Origin: Zhihengliuella flava
Lineage (GTDB): Bacteria; Actinomycetota; Actinomycetes; Actinomycetales; Micrococcaceae
Direction of reading: 5' to 3'
Length of the DNA: 64,000 nucleotides
NCBI RefSeq assembly: GCF_015751895.1
Contig: NZ_JADOTZ010000001.1
Span: forward strand, 1,984,001 to 2,048,000
Made by a program: the position numbers and the translations under genes. The notes beneath the pieces were generated by a model. The model saw nothing but the letters and a program-made list of their open reading frames with translations, made no database searches and was not told the origin of the DNA. Below, one piece after another: positions 7,358-16,125 of the stretch. The first letter of the stretch is position 1, and every line of letters starts with the position of its first letter.

Positions 7358-10300
7358 TCAGGGGTGGTTGATGGGGGTTCCGTCGTGATGGCGTTCCTCG
7401 ATCATGCGCCCGTTGAGGATGCGCTCGATCGCGGCTCGGCCGATCACGGTGGAGTCCTCAATCGCGATGTCGTCGTCGCTGGGAACAAAGTCCGCGTCGT
7501 CAACGGCACCGTAGGACGAGTTTACGGCCCCGCGGCCCGCGGCACCGGAATTCGCGGCGCCCTGCGGTTGGTTCGGTGCCTGACCGGACTCCGCGCCGGG
7601 CGCAGGGGCGGTAGATGCGGCGCCGGCATTCGGCGCTGGCGTCCCAGCGTGCCCCCAACCGTCGGGCGCAGCATCGGGGCGGGAGCCAGCGGCGGGCGGC
7701 GCCCCGTCGGCCGGAGTGCTGGCGCTGGCGGCTGACCCGCTCTCCGCGCCCGCGGCAGCGGAAGGCTGGCCGGTGGGGCGGGGTGATCCGCCGGGCCATC
7801 CGCCGCCGGAAGGTCCACCGTTTTCCGCCTCGGCCTGGGCCAGCAACTGCTGGTAGCGGCTCAGTTTCTTGGCCGGGTCGCGTCGTTCCGGCGCGGGGGC
7901 CGCAGGCTTTTCCTGTGACTGCTGGCGCATGGTGGACGGTAGGGCGGAACCGGCCCACGAGGGCGGCGGGGGAGTCGGTCCAGCCGGTGCAGGAGGAATC
8001 ACGGGAGCTGCTGGGCTCGGGGCCGCCGAGGCAGCTGACGCTGCCGAGCCGGCCGTGGCCGCAGATCCACTCGAACCGGACGTCGTGGCCGAGGTGCCGG
8101 ATGCGGACGATGCCGGTGCCTCGCTGGCGTGATTCCAGCTGGGATCCTCGGCGTCGTACGGCTCGTCATACTCCGGCGGTTCCTCCGGCGGGATCCACCC
8201 GTCGTCGGGCTCGGTAGTGGAGGGCGCTGGCGCCGGCTGTGGCGCTGCCGCTGGTGCTGATGCGGCCGAGCGTTCCGGTGCTGCTGAGTTTTCCGGCGCG
8301 GCCGCGTCGGCTGATGCGGCGGAGGAGGCCGAGTGCGCGGAGGCCGCGGACATGGCCGAGTGGGACGAGTGGCCCTTGGTCCCGGCCGCCTCGACGGGCG
8401 AGACAGCGGAGGCACGGTTTCCCTCGAACGTCGGCTCCGTGGGAGTCGAAGCGCTCGCGGAGTCCGCCGACGTGGTGGCGCCGGCATCGGGCGCTGACTC
8501 CTCCGACGACTCGGCCGCTGACGTGGCGGAGGAGGCGTCGATAGGCGGGAAGTCAGTCCACTGCGGTGCTTCCGGCCGTTCGTAGTGCTCCTGCCGTTGC
8601 GGGGTGGGCTGGAACGGTTGCGGGGCCGGGCGTGAGGCGGCTTCCGGCCGGGGCACGACGCCAGGGTCAGGGTTCGCGGACCGCCCGGAGGTCGGCGCCG
8701 GGCGGCCGGTAGCGGGACGGGCGGAGTCGGAGCCTGCGGACGCCGGCTGGGGCCGGCGATCAGCTTTTGGGCCCGAACCACCCGCGTCAGCGGACCCTCC
8801 CGCGACGACGTCGATCCCGACCTGAACGCCCAGGACCTGATGGACGGCCCATTGCACGAGGGCGACGTTGTCATTGAGGCGCTGGAAGTTGGCCATGGCA
8901 CCGGGGTGGGCGAAGCCGAGGGCCAACGTTCGGCCGTCGAACCCGGTCAGTGACGCGTTCTGTTGGAGGTTCATCCAGACGACCTTGCGCTCGTTCTTGA
9001 TGACCTCGAGGACCTCCGGCCAAGCGCGCCGGAACATCTCAATGGACCCGGCGCCACCCGACGCCGCCCCACCGGATTGCGGTGAGGGCGCTGGCTGGGG
9101 CGCGGCCTGCTCCTGCGGCCCAGACGGTTGCTCGGCGGGCTGTTGAGCTTGGCCCACGCGCGGGCCTGTCTGTTCGGCGGACGGCTGAGGATTTTGCGGG
9201 GCCTGCCGCTGCGGCTCGGCTTCCGGGGCGCGGGCCGGTTCCTGCGGCACGGCAGCCGGCGCAGCGGATTCCTGCTGGGCTGATCGCTGGTCCGGCTGCT
9301 GCTCGGCGGCCTGCTGGCGTGCGGGCTCCTGCTGCGGCTCGGGTGCCACTGCGGTGGACCCCAGCGCGTCGGCATCCGGCACCGTCCAGGCCCCACCCCA
9401 GTCCGCGGTGGGCTCCTCCTGGTGCCGCGGCTCCTGCCGCTGCGGCAGGCGGGACGCGAGCTCCTCGGCCGTCTTGGGAAACGCGGCCTGAGCGGTGCTG
9501 CGCGGCGCGCCGGATTCCGCGGAGTCGGCGGAGGATTGCGCGGCCTCGGCGGCGCCGGAAGAAGCTGCCTCCGCCGGGTTGGCCTCGGGCGCCGGTGCCT
9601 GATGGGACTCCTGCCGTTGCGCCGAGGACTGTTCTGGTGCCTGCGGCTCAGGTTCCGCCACTTGCGGCGCGGAGGGCTGCTCGCGTTCCGGTTGGGCGGG
9701 TGCCTGCGGCTGAGGCTCCGTCACCTGCGGCGCGGAAGGCTGCTTCTGTTCCGCCTGCACGGCCGGTGCGTCGGCCGCCGGCTCCTGCTTAGCCTTGGCC
9801 GCGCGCAGGGCCTCCCGCACGGCCGCCGCGCCGGTGGCGCCCGCCTCCGCACCCGGGTGGACCGCGGTCCCGGACTCGTCCTGATTGGCAGTGCCCTGAC
9901 CGCCCGTGCCGTCGGTCAGCGGTTCCGTGCCGCCGTACGTCAGGCGGCGTTCGATCCGGTCCACGCGCGCGCCGATGCCGCGCTCGCCGGGGTCAGAGGA
10001 GGGCAGTAGCAGCCGGGCGCAAAGGAGCTCGAGGTGCAGGCGCGGGCTGGTGGCGCCCGTCATCTCCGTCAGTGCTTGATTGGTCACGTCGGCCGCGCGG
10101 CTGAGCTCCGCCTGGCCCAAGATGGCGGCCTGCTGCTGCATCCGGGCCAGCTGATCGGCGGGGACGCCGCGGAGGATCTGGGCCGCCGCATCCGGCATGG
10201 CCTTGACGATGATGAGGTCCCGCAGCCGCTCCAGCAGGTCCTCGACGAACCGGCGCGGGTCATGGCCGGTCTGGATGACTCGATCCACCGCGGAGAACAC

Positions 10301-11095
10301 CGTGGCCGCATCCTGAGCGGCCAAGGCATCCACAACGTCGTCGAGCAGCGCCGCGTGCGTGTAGCCGAGCAGGGACACCGCGAGCTCGTAGTCCAGTCCC
10401 TCCGAGCCGGCGCCGGCCATCAGCTGATCGAGCACCGAGAGCGTGTCACGCACGGACCCGCCGCCGGCGCGCAGCACGAGGGAGAGGACGCCCGGCGCCA
10501 CCGGCACGTTCTCCTGCTGGCACAGGCGCTCCAAGTACTCCATGAGCGTCTCCGGCGGCACTAACCGGAAGGGGTAGTGGTGCGTGCGGGAGCGGATGGT
10601 CCCGATGACCTTGTCCGGTTCCGTGGTGGCAAAGACGAACTTGATGTGCTCCGGCGGCTCCTCAACGATCTTGAGCAACGCATTGAAGCCGGCGGACGTG
10701 ACCATGTGGGCCTCGTCAATAATGAAAATCTTGTAGCGGTCCCGCGTCGGCGCAAAGGTGGCCCGCTCGCGCAGATCACGCGCATCGTCGACGCCGCCGT
10801 GGCTGGCCGCGTCGATCTCGATGACATCTAATGAGCCCGGTCCGCCCGTGGCGAGGTCCCGGCAGCTGGCGCACTCGCCGCAGGGGGTATCCGTGGGGCC
10901 CTGCTCACAGTTCAGGCAGCGGGCCAAGATGCGGGCGCTGGTGGTTTTGCCGCAGCCGCGCGGTCCGGAGAAGAGGTAGGCGTGGTTGACGCGGTTCTTA
11001 GACAGCGCCGCCATCAGCGGGGTGGTGACATGCTCCTGCCCGATGACGTCCGCAAAGCTGTCCGGCCGGTATCGGCGATAAAGGGCTGTACTCAC
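7358..11095 (-). CDS. dnaX: DNA polymerase III subunit gamma/tau with very long low-complexity linker
   Basis: Clamp-loader ATPase of the replisome. I start it at GTG 11095 (VSTALYRRYRPDSFADVIGQ), preceded by GGTAGGG; an in-frame TTG at 11113 adds six residues. The AAA+ part (about 1-370) has Walker A GPRGCGKTT (about 44-52), a four-cysteine zinc module (CLNCEQGPTDTPCGECASC), a DEAH-type Walker B in FIIDEAHMVTSAG and the sensor TIRSRTHHYPF. After that come about 300 residues rich in Ala/Gln/Pro/Glu, a folded island (about 680-760, SIEMFRRAWPEVLEVIKNER), some 350 more low-complexity residues rich in Ala/Ser/Pro, and a conserved-looking C-terminus (DDADFVPSDDDIAIEDSTVI). At about 1245 residues it is long for the family. 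Confidence 0.96.
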   Translation of the reverse strand: MSTALYRRYRPDSFADVIGQEHVTTPLMAALSKNRVNHAYLFSGPRGCGKTTSARILARCLNCEQGPTDTPCGECASCRDLATGGPGSLDVIEIDAASHGGVDDARDLRERATFAPTRDRYKIFIIDEAHMVTSAGFNALLKIVEEPPEHIKFVFATTEPDKVIGTIRSRTHHYPFRLVPPETLMEYLERLCQQENVPVAPGVLSLVLRAGGGSVRDTLSVLDQLMAGAGSEGLDYELAVSLLGYTHAALLDDVVDALAAQDAATVFSAVDRVIQTGHDPRRFVEDLLERLRDLIIVKAMPDAAAQILRGVPADQLARMQQQAAILGQAELSRAADVTNQALTEMTGATSPRLHLELLCARLLLPSSDPGERGIGARVDRIERRLTYGGTEPLTDGTGGQGTANQDESGTAVHPGAEAGATGAAAVREALRAAKAKQEPAADAPAVQAEQKQPSAPQVTEPQPQAPAQPEREQPSAPQVAEPEPQAPEQSSAQRQESHQAPAPEANPAEAASSGAAEAAQSSADSAESGAPRSTAQAAFPKTAEELASRLPQRQEPRHQEEPTADWGGAWTVPDADALGSTAVAPEPQQEPARQQAAEQQPDQRSAQQESAAPAAVPQEPARAPEAEPQRQAPQNPQPSAEQTGPRVGQAQQPAEQPSGPQEQAAPQPAPSPQSGGAASGGAGSIEMFRRAWPEVLEVIKNERKVVWMNLQQNASLTGFDGRTLALGFAHPGAMANFQRLNDNVALVQWAVHQVLGVQVGIDVVAGGSADAGGSGPKADRRPQPASAGSDSARPATGRPAPTSGRSANPDPGVVPRPEAASRPAPQPFQPTPQRQEHYERPEAPQWTDFPPIDASSATSAAESSEESAPDAGATTSADSASASTPTEPTFEGNRASAVSPVEAAGTKGHSSHSAMSAASAHSASSAASADAAAPENSAAPERSAASAPAAAPQPAPAPSTTEPDDGWIPPEEPPEYDEPYDAEDPSWNHASEAPASSASGTSATTSGSSGSAATAGSAASAASAAPSPAAPVIPPAPAGPTPPPPSWAGSALPSTMRQQSQEKPAAPAPERRDPAKKLSRYQQLLAQAEAENGGPSGGGWPGGSPRPTGQPSAAAGAESGSAASASTPADGAPPAAGSRPDAAPDGWGHAGTPAPNAGAASTAPAPGAESGQAPNQPQGAANSGAAGRGAVNSSYGAVDDADFVPSDDDIAIEDSTVIGRAAIERILNGRMIEERHHDGTPINHP

Positions 11096-11126
11096 GGGGT
11101 CAACCCTACCCAACGCGGCTGACGCA

Positions 11127-11182
11127 TTGCATGCCGCGGCTCAGCGCGTGGGGGCGGGCGCAAAGGTTGTGGACGGAGAGTC
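11127..11182. repeat. Left direct repeat: duplicate of the gluQ 3' end
   Basis: These 56 bases match 12026-12081 at 53 positions. Read on the minus strand they encode DSPSTTFAPAPTR and a TGA, against DSPSATFASARTR and TGA in the intact gluQ. The copy lies 45 bases upstream of dnaX, where the true gluQ end would stand without the insert. I infer that the segment between the copies was inserted and brought its own gluQ tail. Confidence 0.85.
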
Positions 11183-11292
11183 AAATTGGCATTTAATCAA
11201 CTATTCAACCGCTTCGGGTTCAGTTTCTGTGGTTTCGTTTCCAAGGTTTCGTAGTAGAATTGCCACTGCATGCGATTCGAGGGGGAGAACTC

Positions 11293-11973
11293 GTGGAGCA
11301 CCTAGGTGAAAACGTTCGAGCTGGAAAATTTGGATTTCTACTGACGCGTGAGAAGTATGCCATTCCAAATAGCCGTTCTTCCTTTTACTCAAGCCAGTTC
11401 GATGTGGGGGAGGCCGAGGAGTGGCAGGGTACTTACACTGACGAATCTCGACGCTTCTACACCGAGGAGTGGTGTGTGCGACAGCGCGCTAGAGCCTTGG
11501 CGAACTTTGATCTCAATATGCGCTACTTTGAGCAGTTGGGCGGTGCCCATTTTGGGCAAGCCGTTAATCAACTGCTTTCGATCTCACCACGACTGCGATT
11601 TGTCGATGACCTTAAGGCACTTGATGGTGTTGAAGGCGTTTATCTCATGATCCTTGATGACTACAAGCAAATTTATGTTGGTCAGGCGGATGATATGAGG
11701 AAGCGGATCAAGCAGCACTGGAGCGGTGCCAAGCAGTTTGACCGCCTCCTTTTTGGGCCAGTTGAAGTTTCAATACTCTCGATCGATTCATTTCGTGCGC
11801 TGGATACTACTCGAGTGATTGCAGCAAAAACCCGAGCCACTTCGGCGTTAGAGCAGAAGGTTGAGGAAGCCGTGCCAGCGAGTTTCAGGCTAAATCGGCT
11901 TAGTGGAGGTCGTCTCGACTGGATGGAGGAGACTGGCCGTGTGCCATATGGCTTCGGAAGAAGGCTGCAATAG
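11293..11973 (+). CDS. GIY-YIG domain nuclease-like protein in a low-GC insert
   Basis: A 226-residue protein starting at GTG 11293, chosen because GAGGGGGAGA lies six to seven bases upstream. The core is a GIY-YIG-like block: GVYLMIL (about 117-123), then QIYVGQADDMRKRIKQHW, giving the paired G-x-Y and Y-V-G motifs and the basic residues expected of the catalytic arginine region. A glutamate-containing helix (SALEQKVEEAV) follows. The N-terminal 110 residues are unrecognised. GIY-YIG enzymes include homing and restriction nucleases. The gene is on the opposite strand to gluQ and dnaX, its GC content is near 50 percent against about 70 around it, and it lies between 56-bp direct repeats, all signs of transfer. 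A defensive or homing role is only inference. Confidence 0.78.
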   Translation: MEHLGENVRAGKFGFLLTREKYAIPNSRSSFYSSQFDVGEAEEWQGTYTDESRRFYTEEWCVRQRARALANFDLNMRYFEQLGGAHFGQAVNQLLSISPRLRFVDDLKALDGVEGVYLMILDDYKQIYVGQADDMRKRIKQHWSGAKQFDRLLFGPVEVSILSIDSFRALDTTRVIAAKTRATSALEQKVEEAVPASFRLNRLSGGRLDWMEETGRVPYGFGRRLQ

Positions 11974-12025
11974 GGAAATTCTGCGTCGAAGCGGATGATG
12001 TTGGGCTTAGTCAAGGTCCCAAAAT

Positions 12026-12081
12026 TTGCATGCCGCGGCTCAGCGCGTGCGGGCGGACGCAAAGGTTGCGGACGGAGAGTC
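12026..12081. repeat. Right direct repeat, the working gluQ 3' end
   Basis: The second copy of the 56-bp repeat, covering the last 14 codons of gluQ with its TGA (12040-12042). It differs from the left copy at three positions. Together the two copies delimit an 843-bp insert. Confidence 0.85.
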
Positions 12082-12975
12082 CAGCACCCACGGCTCGCGC
12101 GGCAGAGCCGCGGGATCGAAGGCGTCGACCGCCTGGGCCAACGGGCCCTGCGGCAGGCCCAGGGACGCCAACAGGACATCGCGCACCCGGGCTGCCGTGA
12201 CGGCGTCGTACTCCACCGCATCGACCGTGCGTGGGGCCGACAAGTCCGCCAGCGTCACCGCCCCGTCCCGCTTAGCCAGCCGCTGGCCCGCTGCGTTCAG
12301 CACCAGCGGCACGTGCGCATACTCGGGCAGCGGGACCCCGAGCAGGCCAGCGAGGTAGGCCTGACGCGGGGTGGACGGCAGCAGGTCGTCGCCGCGCACC
12401 ACCTGATCGACCCCCTGCAGCGCGTCGTCGACCACCACCGCAAAGTTGTAGGCAAAGGTGCCGTCGTTGCGGCGGATCACGAAGTCGTCCACCACCCCCG
12501 TGTAGGCCCCGGCGAGGGCGTCCGTCACCGTGAACTCCTCGGCCTCGGCGCGGAGCCGCCACGCGGCGGGACGGGTCCGACGGCGGTCGGCCCGCTCGGC
12601 CTCGGAGAGAGCGCGGCACGTGCCGGGGTAGGAGCCGGGCGCGGCGTGCGGGGCGCGCGGGGCCTCGGCGATATCCCGGCGGCTGCAGAAGCATTCGTAG
12701 AGCAGGCCCGCGTCGGAGAGCCGACCAAACGCGGCGTCGAACCCGGCGAGCCGGTCCGTCTGACGGACGACGTCACCGTCCCAGTCCAGCCCGATCGCGG
12801 CGAGGTCCCGCAACTGCTCCGCCTCGGCCCCGGCGCGGGCACGGTCCAAGTCTTCAACGCGGAGGAGAAACTCGCGGCCGGTGGAGCGGGCGAACAACCA
12901 GGCCAGCAGGGCCGTGCGGAGATTGCCGACGTGCAGCTCACCGGACGGGCTCGGGGCGAATCGACCAGCCGGCAT
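12040..12975 (-). CDS. gluQ: Glutamyl-Q tRNA(Asp) synthetase
   Basis: Charges glutamate onto the queuosine base of tRNA(Asp). The 311-residue protein lacks the anticodon-binding half of GluRS, the usual GluQ-RS layout. It has the HIGH-like signature (RFAPSPSGELHVGNLRTALL), the class I VEDLDRARAG block and the KRDG form of KMSKS (QRLAKRDGAVTL, about residue 230). A zinc cluster is suggested by Cys residues near ECFCSRRDIA. The frame stays open upstream to 13275, but that stretch crosses the SRP RNA gene; ATG 12975 with GAAAGGA in front is the start. The 3' end is the copy bordering the GIY-YIG insert. Confidence 0.93.
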   Translation of the reverse strand: MPAGRFAPSPSGELHVGNLRTALLAWLFARSTGREFLLRVEDLDRARAGAEAEQLRDLAAIGLDWDGDVVRQTDRLAGFDAAFGRLSDAGLLYECFCSRRDIAEAPRAPHAAPGSYPGTCRALSEAERADRRRTRPAAWRLRAEAEEFTVTDALAGAYTGVVDDFVIRRNDGTFAYNFAVVVDDALQGVDQVVRGDDLLPSTPRQAYLAGLLGVPLPEYAHVPLVLNAAGQRLAKRDGAVTLADLSAPRTVDAVEYDAVTAARVRDVLLASLGLPQGPLAQAVDAFDPAALPREPWVLDSPSATFASARTR

Positions 12976-13039
12976 GTGCGTCCTTTCGTGCGGCACGGAC
13001 CGCGTGCGGTGCTGCCACACACGGTGCAGAAAAGTAAAA

Positions 13040-13127
13040 GACCCCTCATGCACCTGCCAGAGCCCACTTACCCTTGCTACCTTCCGGTCCTGGGGGAGTT
13101 CAGCGAGATGACACCACATGAGGGGCC
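13040..13127 (-). ncRNA. ffs: Small signal recognition particle RNA (4.5S type)
   Basis: On the minus strand the segment reads CCAGGACCGGAAGGTAGCAA, the conserved domain IV core that binds Ffh, flanked by arms that close as a long hairpin. The outer stem pairs GCCCCTCATG near the 5' end with CATGAGGGGT near the 3' end. The size (about 88 nt) fits the small bacterial form. It lies upstream of gluQ and dnaX in the same direction, in keeping with the known scr-dnaX-recR neighbourhood of Gram-positive genomes. Confidence 0.93.
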
Positions 13128-13135
13128 AAGAAAAG

Positions 13136-13166
13136 AGTGTAGCGGACGCGCCCCCATCAGAGACAA
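13136..13166 (-). promoter_or_regulatory. Candidate SRP RNA promoter
   Basis: TACACT (13141-13136) lies about nine bases before the RNA 5' end, and TTGTCT (13166-13161) lies 19 bases further upstream. The -10 position fits the RNA start; the spacer is longer than ideal. Confidence 0.4.
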
Positions 13167-13298
13167 TCGGGGCCCGCCGCGGCGGCGGGAACCTGAGCCT
13201 GACCACCACCGGGGCTCCCGATTGGCGCCCGGCGCGGAGCATCAGGTAAGGTGGAGCCTGCTCAATTTGCAGCATTAGCTGTGGGTTGGAGCGCGACT

Positions 13299-13383
13299 GG
13301 AGGATTCGCCTAGCGGCCTATGGCGCACGCCTGGAACGCGTGTTGGGTTCACGCCCTCAGGGGTTCAAATCCCCTATCCTCCG
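13299..13383 (+). tRNA. tRNA-Ser (GGA)
   Basis: A class II tRNA folds cleanly: acceptor stem GGAGGAT/ATCCTCC, D stem GCC/GGC, anticodon stem CACGC/GCGTG with loop CTGGAAC (anticodon GGA at 13333-13335), a variable arm closed by GGG/CCC, and a T stem AGGGG/CCCCT with loop TTCAAAT. The discriminator is G, as usual for serine. The CCA end is not encoded. Confidence 0.97.
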
Positions 13384-13388
13384 CCGAT

Positions 13389-13419
13389 CGAACGGCCCCG
13401 GAATCTCCGGGGCCGTTCG
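13389..13419 (+). terminator. Terminator of tRNA-Ser
   Basis: A perfect 14-bp stem (CGAACGGCCCCGGA with its complement) around the loop ATC, starting five bases after the tRNA, followed by CGTTT. Confidence 0.85.
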
Positions 13420-13505
13420 CGTTTAATCTCCGGCCGCTCCGCGGTGAGCGCATCTCATCCCGCAGGCTGATGACACCCTGAGTCACCTCGGCTTAGCGTG
13501 GAGGC

Positions 13506-14063
13506 ATGACGACTTCTACCGATCGCCCGCGTTCGTTCGATCCGTATTCGCCCGCTTCCGGAGCCGTCCAAGCGCTGGCCAGCGGCGCCCTGGCCCTCAT
13601 CAATCCGGCCGATTACCGGCTCGCCACGCGCCGCTGGGTGCGGGCGGGCCTGTCCGCCGGCACCGGCCTCATCGCGGGGCTCGCCATCCGCTCAGGCATC
13701 AAGCGCGGTGTCGAGGACACCCGGCCCGACGACGGCGCCACACCGGAGCCGGGCGACGCGCCCGGCGTCGAACCCGCCGGCGTAGAACCCTCCAGCGCCG
13801 AGGCCACAGCCCAGAAGGCCTCCACCGCCATGGCCGTCACCCTTGGGGCCGCCTTCGCCGTGACGTGCTACGGCACGTTCGTGGTCAGCGAATGGGTGGA
13901 TGCGCGCATCCACCACGCCTTGGTGCGCCGCGGCGTCTCACACCCGCGCACCGTCATGGCCGTCGGTACAGCCGTGGTGAGCTACGGGCTCTTCGAACTC
14001 GACCGGCGCACCCGTGACGCGGACGCCTCCGACGCAGAAGCGCTGTCCGCACAGCACGCCTAG
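13506..14063 (+). CDS. Hypothetical protein with Gly/Ala-rich hydrophobic segments
   Basis: I do not recognise this 185-residue protein. It has an N-terminal hydrophobic stretch (AGLSAGTGLIAGLAI, about 46-60), an acidic Pro/Glu/Ala-rich linker (about 70-100), and a C-terminal part with two more hydrophobic segments (AMAVTLGAAFAVTCYGTFVV and TVMAVGTAVVSYGLFELD). It is probably an integral membrane protein. GGAGG precedes the ATG. It lies alone between tRNA-Ser and glmS, 68 bases before the latter. Codon use is ordinary for the window. Confidence 0.65.
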   Translation: MTTSTDRPRSFDPYSPASGAVQALASGALALINPADYRLATRRWVRAGLSAGTGLIAGLAIRSGIKRGVEDTRPDDGATPEPGDAPGVEPAGVEPSSAEATAQKASTAMAVTLGAAFAVTCYGTFVVSEWVDARIHHALVRRGVSHPRTVMAVGTAVVSYGLFELDRRTRDADASDAEALSAQHA

Positions 14064-14131
14064 CGGCCCCTACACTCCGCGTCAGCAGCGTCACAGCGCG
14101 CCGCTGGTCCAAGCCCGGTACCCTTGAGCGC

Positions 14132-16006
14132 ATGTGTGGAATCGTTGGTTATGTTGGCGGTGCGTCGAAGTCTTCTGGTGCTCATGGTGCTGTGGATGTG
14201 GTGTTGGAGGGTTTGCGCCGGTTGGAGTATCGGGGCTATGACTCGGCTGGTGTTGCGGTGTTGGGTGATGGTGGTCTTGAGTTTCGGAAGAAGTCGGGCA
14301 AGCTGACGAATCTGGTGGGGGCGATTGAGGCTTCCCCGTTGCCGGTGTCGTTGACGGGTATTGGTCATACGCGGTGGGCGACTCATGGTGGGCCGTCGGA
14401 TGAGAACGCGCATCCGCATGTGGCTGATGAGGGCCGGTTGGCGTTGATTCATAACGGGATTATTGAGAATTTCGCGGAGATCAAGCAGGAGTTGCTGGCC
14501 GCGGGCCATGAGTTCGCCTCGGAGACGGATACTGAGGTGGCTGCGGTGTTGCTCGCGGAGGTGTATCGGGGTGAGGCTGCCGGGGATTTAACGCGGGCGA
14601 TGGAGTTGGTCTCGCAGCGGCTTGAGGGTGCGTTTACGTTGTTGGCGGTGCATGAGGAGCATCCTGGTGTGGTGGTTGCTGCGCGCCGGAACTCGCCGTT
14701 GGTGGTGGGTTTGGGTCAGGGGGAGAACTTCCTGGGCTCGGATGTGTCCGGGTTTATTGATTTCACGCGGCGTGCGGTGGAGTTGGGTCAGGATCAGATC
14801 GTGACGATTACTCCGGAGTCGCATCGGATCACTGATTTTGAGGGCAACCCTGCTGAGGGTAAGGAATTCACGGTGGATTGGGATGCTGCCGCGGCGGAGA
14901 AGGGTGGTTTTGCCTCGTTCATGGAGAAGGAGGTCCATGATCAGCCGGCCGCGGTGGCGGATACGTTGTTGGGTCGGTCGGATTCTGCGGGCCGGTTGAC
15001 TCTGGACGAGCTGCGCATTGATCCGGGCCAGCTTAAGCGGGTGAAGAAGATCATTGTCTTGGCGTGTGGGACGTCGGCGTATGCGGGGTCGGTGGCGAAG
15101 TACGCGATTGAGTCGTGGTGCCGGATCCCGGTGGAGGTGGAGCTCTCTCATGAGTTCCGGTACCGGGAGCCGATCGTGGATGCGGACACGTTGGTGGTGT
15201 CGATCTCGCAGTCGGGCGAGACGATGGATACGTTGATGGCGGTCCGGTATGCGAAGGAGCAGGGGGCGAAGACCCTGTCGATCTGTAACACGAATGGGTC
15301 CACGATCCCGCGGGAGTCGGATGCGGTGTTGTATACGCATGCGGGTCCGGAGATCGCGGTGGCTTCGACGAAGGCGTTTTTGGCGCAGATTGTTGCGACG
15401 TACATTCTTGGCCTGTATTTGGCGAGTTTGCGGGGGAACCTGTTTACCGGTCAGATCCGGGACATCATGGCGGATCTGAATAAGATTCCGGGCAAGATCA
15501 CGGACATCCTGGACCGCGAGGACGAGATCAAGGAGTTGGCTCGTTCGATGAAGGACGAGGCCTCGGTGTTGTTCCTGGGCCGGCATGTGGGGTACCCGGT
15601 GGCGATGGAAGGGGCGTTGAAGCTTAAGGAGATCGCGTACATTCACGCTGAGGGTTTCGCGGCGGGCGAGTTGAAGCACGGGCCGATCGCGTTGATCGAT
15701 GACGGGCAGCCGGTGTTCGTCGTCGTCCCGTCCAAGCGGGGCCGGGACTCGTTGCACGCGAAGGTCGTTTCGAATATTCAGGAAGTTCGGGCGCGTGGGG
15801 CGAAGACCCTGGTCATCGCGGAAGAGGGTGACGAGGCGGTGCGGGAGTATTCCGAGTTCGTGTTCTATGTCCCGGAGACCCCGACGCTGCTCATGCCCCT
15901 GCTGACCGTGGTCCCTCTACAGATCTTCGCCTGCGAACTCGCCTCCGCGAAGGGCTACGACGTGGACCAGCCTCGCAACCTCGCCAAATCCGTCACCGTC
16001 GAATAA
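14132..16006 (+). CDS. glmS: Glutamine--fructose-6-phosphate aminotransferase (isomerizing)
   Basis: Makes glucosamine-6-phosphate for peptidoglycan and other cell-wall precursors. The 624-residue protein begins MCGIVGYVGG, with the catalytic N-terminal cysteine after removal of Met. The glutaminase domain contains HTRWATHGGPSDENAHPH; two SIS domains follow (ACGTSAYAG, then SISQSGETMDT, and GRHVGYPVAMEGALKLKEIA), and it ends in the typical DQPRNLAKSVTVE. TACCCT (14119-14124) ends seven bases before the ATG and no Shine-Dalgarno is seen, so a leaderless mRNA is likely. Third codon positions are G/T-rich and C-poor over the first two thirds and become C-rich near the 3' end, unlike the neighbours. 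Confidence 0.97.
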   Translation: MCGIVGYVGGASKSSGAHGAVDVVLEGLRRLEYRGYDSAGVAVLGDGGLEFRKKSGKLTNLVGAIEASPLPVSLTGIGHTRWATHGGPSDENAHPHVADEGRLALIHNGIIENFAEIKQELLAAGHEFASETDTEVAAVLLAEVYRGEAAGDLTRAMELVSQRLEGAFTLLAVHEEHPGVVVAARRNSPLVVGLGQGENFLGSDVSGFIDFTRRAVELGQDQIVTITPESHRITDFEGNPAEGKEFTVDWDAAAAEKGGFASFMEKEVHDQPAAVADTLLGRSDSAGRLTLDELRIDPGQLKRVKKIIVLACGTSAYAGSVAKYAIESWCRIPVEVELSHEFRYREPIVDADTLVVSISQSGETMDTLMAVRYAKEQGAKTLSICNTNGSTIPRESDAVLYTHAGPEIAVASTKAFLAQIVATYILGLYLASLRGNLFTGQIRDIMADLNKIPGKITDILDREDEIKELARSMKDEASVLFLGRHVGYPVAMEGALKLKEIAYIHAEGFAAGELKHGPIALIDDGQPVFVVVPSKRGRDSLHAKVVSNIQEVRARGAKTLVIAEEGDEAVREYSEFVFYVPETPTLLMPLLTVVPLQIFACELASAKGYDVDQPRNLAKSVTVE

Positions 16007-16051
16007 CGACGGCGGGGCCCGCGTCCGCCAGCGGGGTGGCCGAGCACATCG

Positions 16052-16092
16052 AAGGGCGGTGGGATGCGTGAAACACGCATCCCACCGCCCTT
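16052..16092. terminator. Bidirectional terminator between glmS and the oxygenase gene
   Basis: A perfect 19-bp stem with loop AAA (AAGGGCGGTGGGATGCGTG and its complement) lies between two convergent genes, so it can serve both. Confidence 0.88.
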
Positions 16093-16125
16093 CCCTTGTT
16101 CAGGTGCCTCGAGCAACCGCCTCGG

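Noticed and set aside
12976-13275. N-terminal extension of gluQ
   Set aside because: The frame stays open but runs through the SRP RNA gene; family alignment starts at MPAGRFAPSPSG and a ribosome binding site is there.
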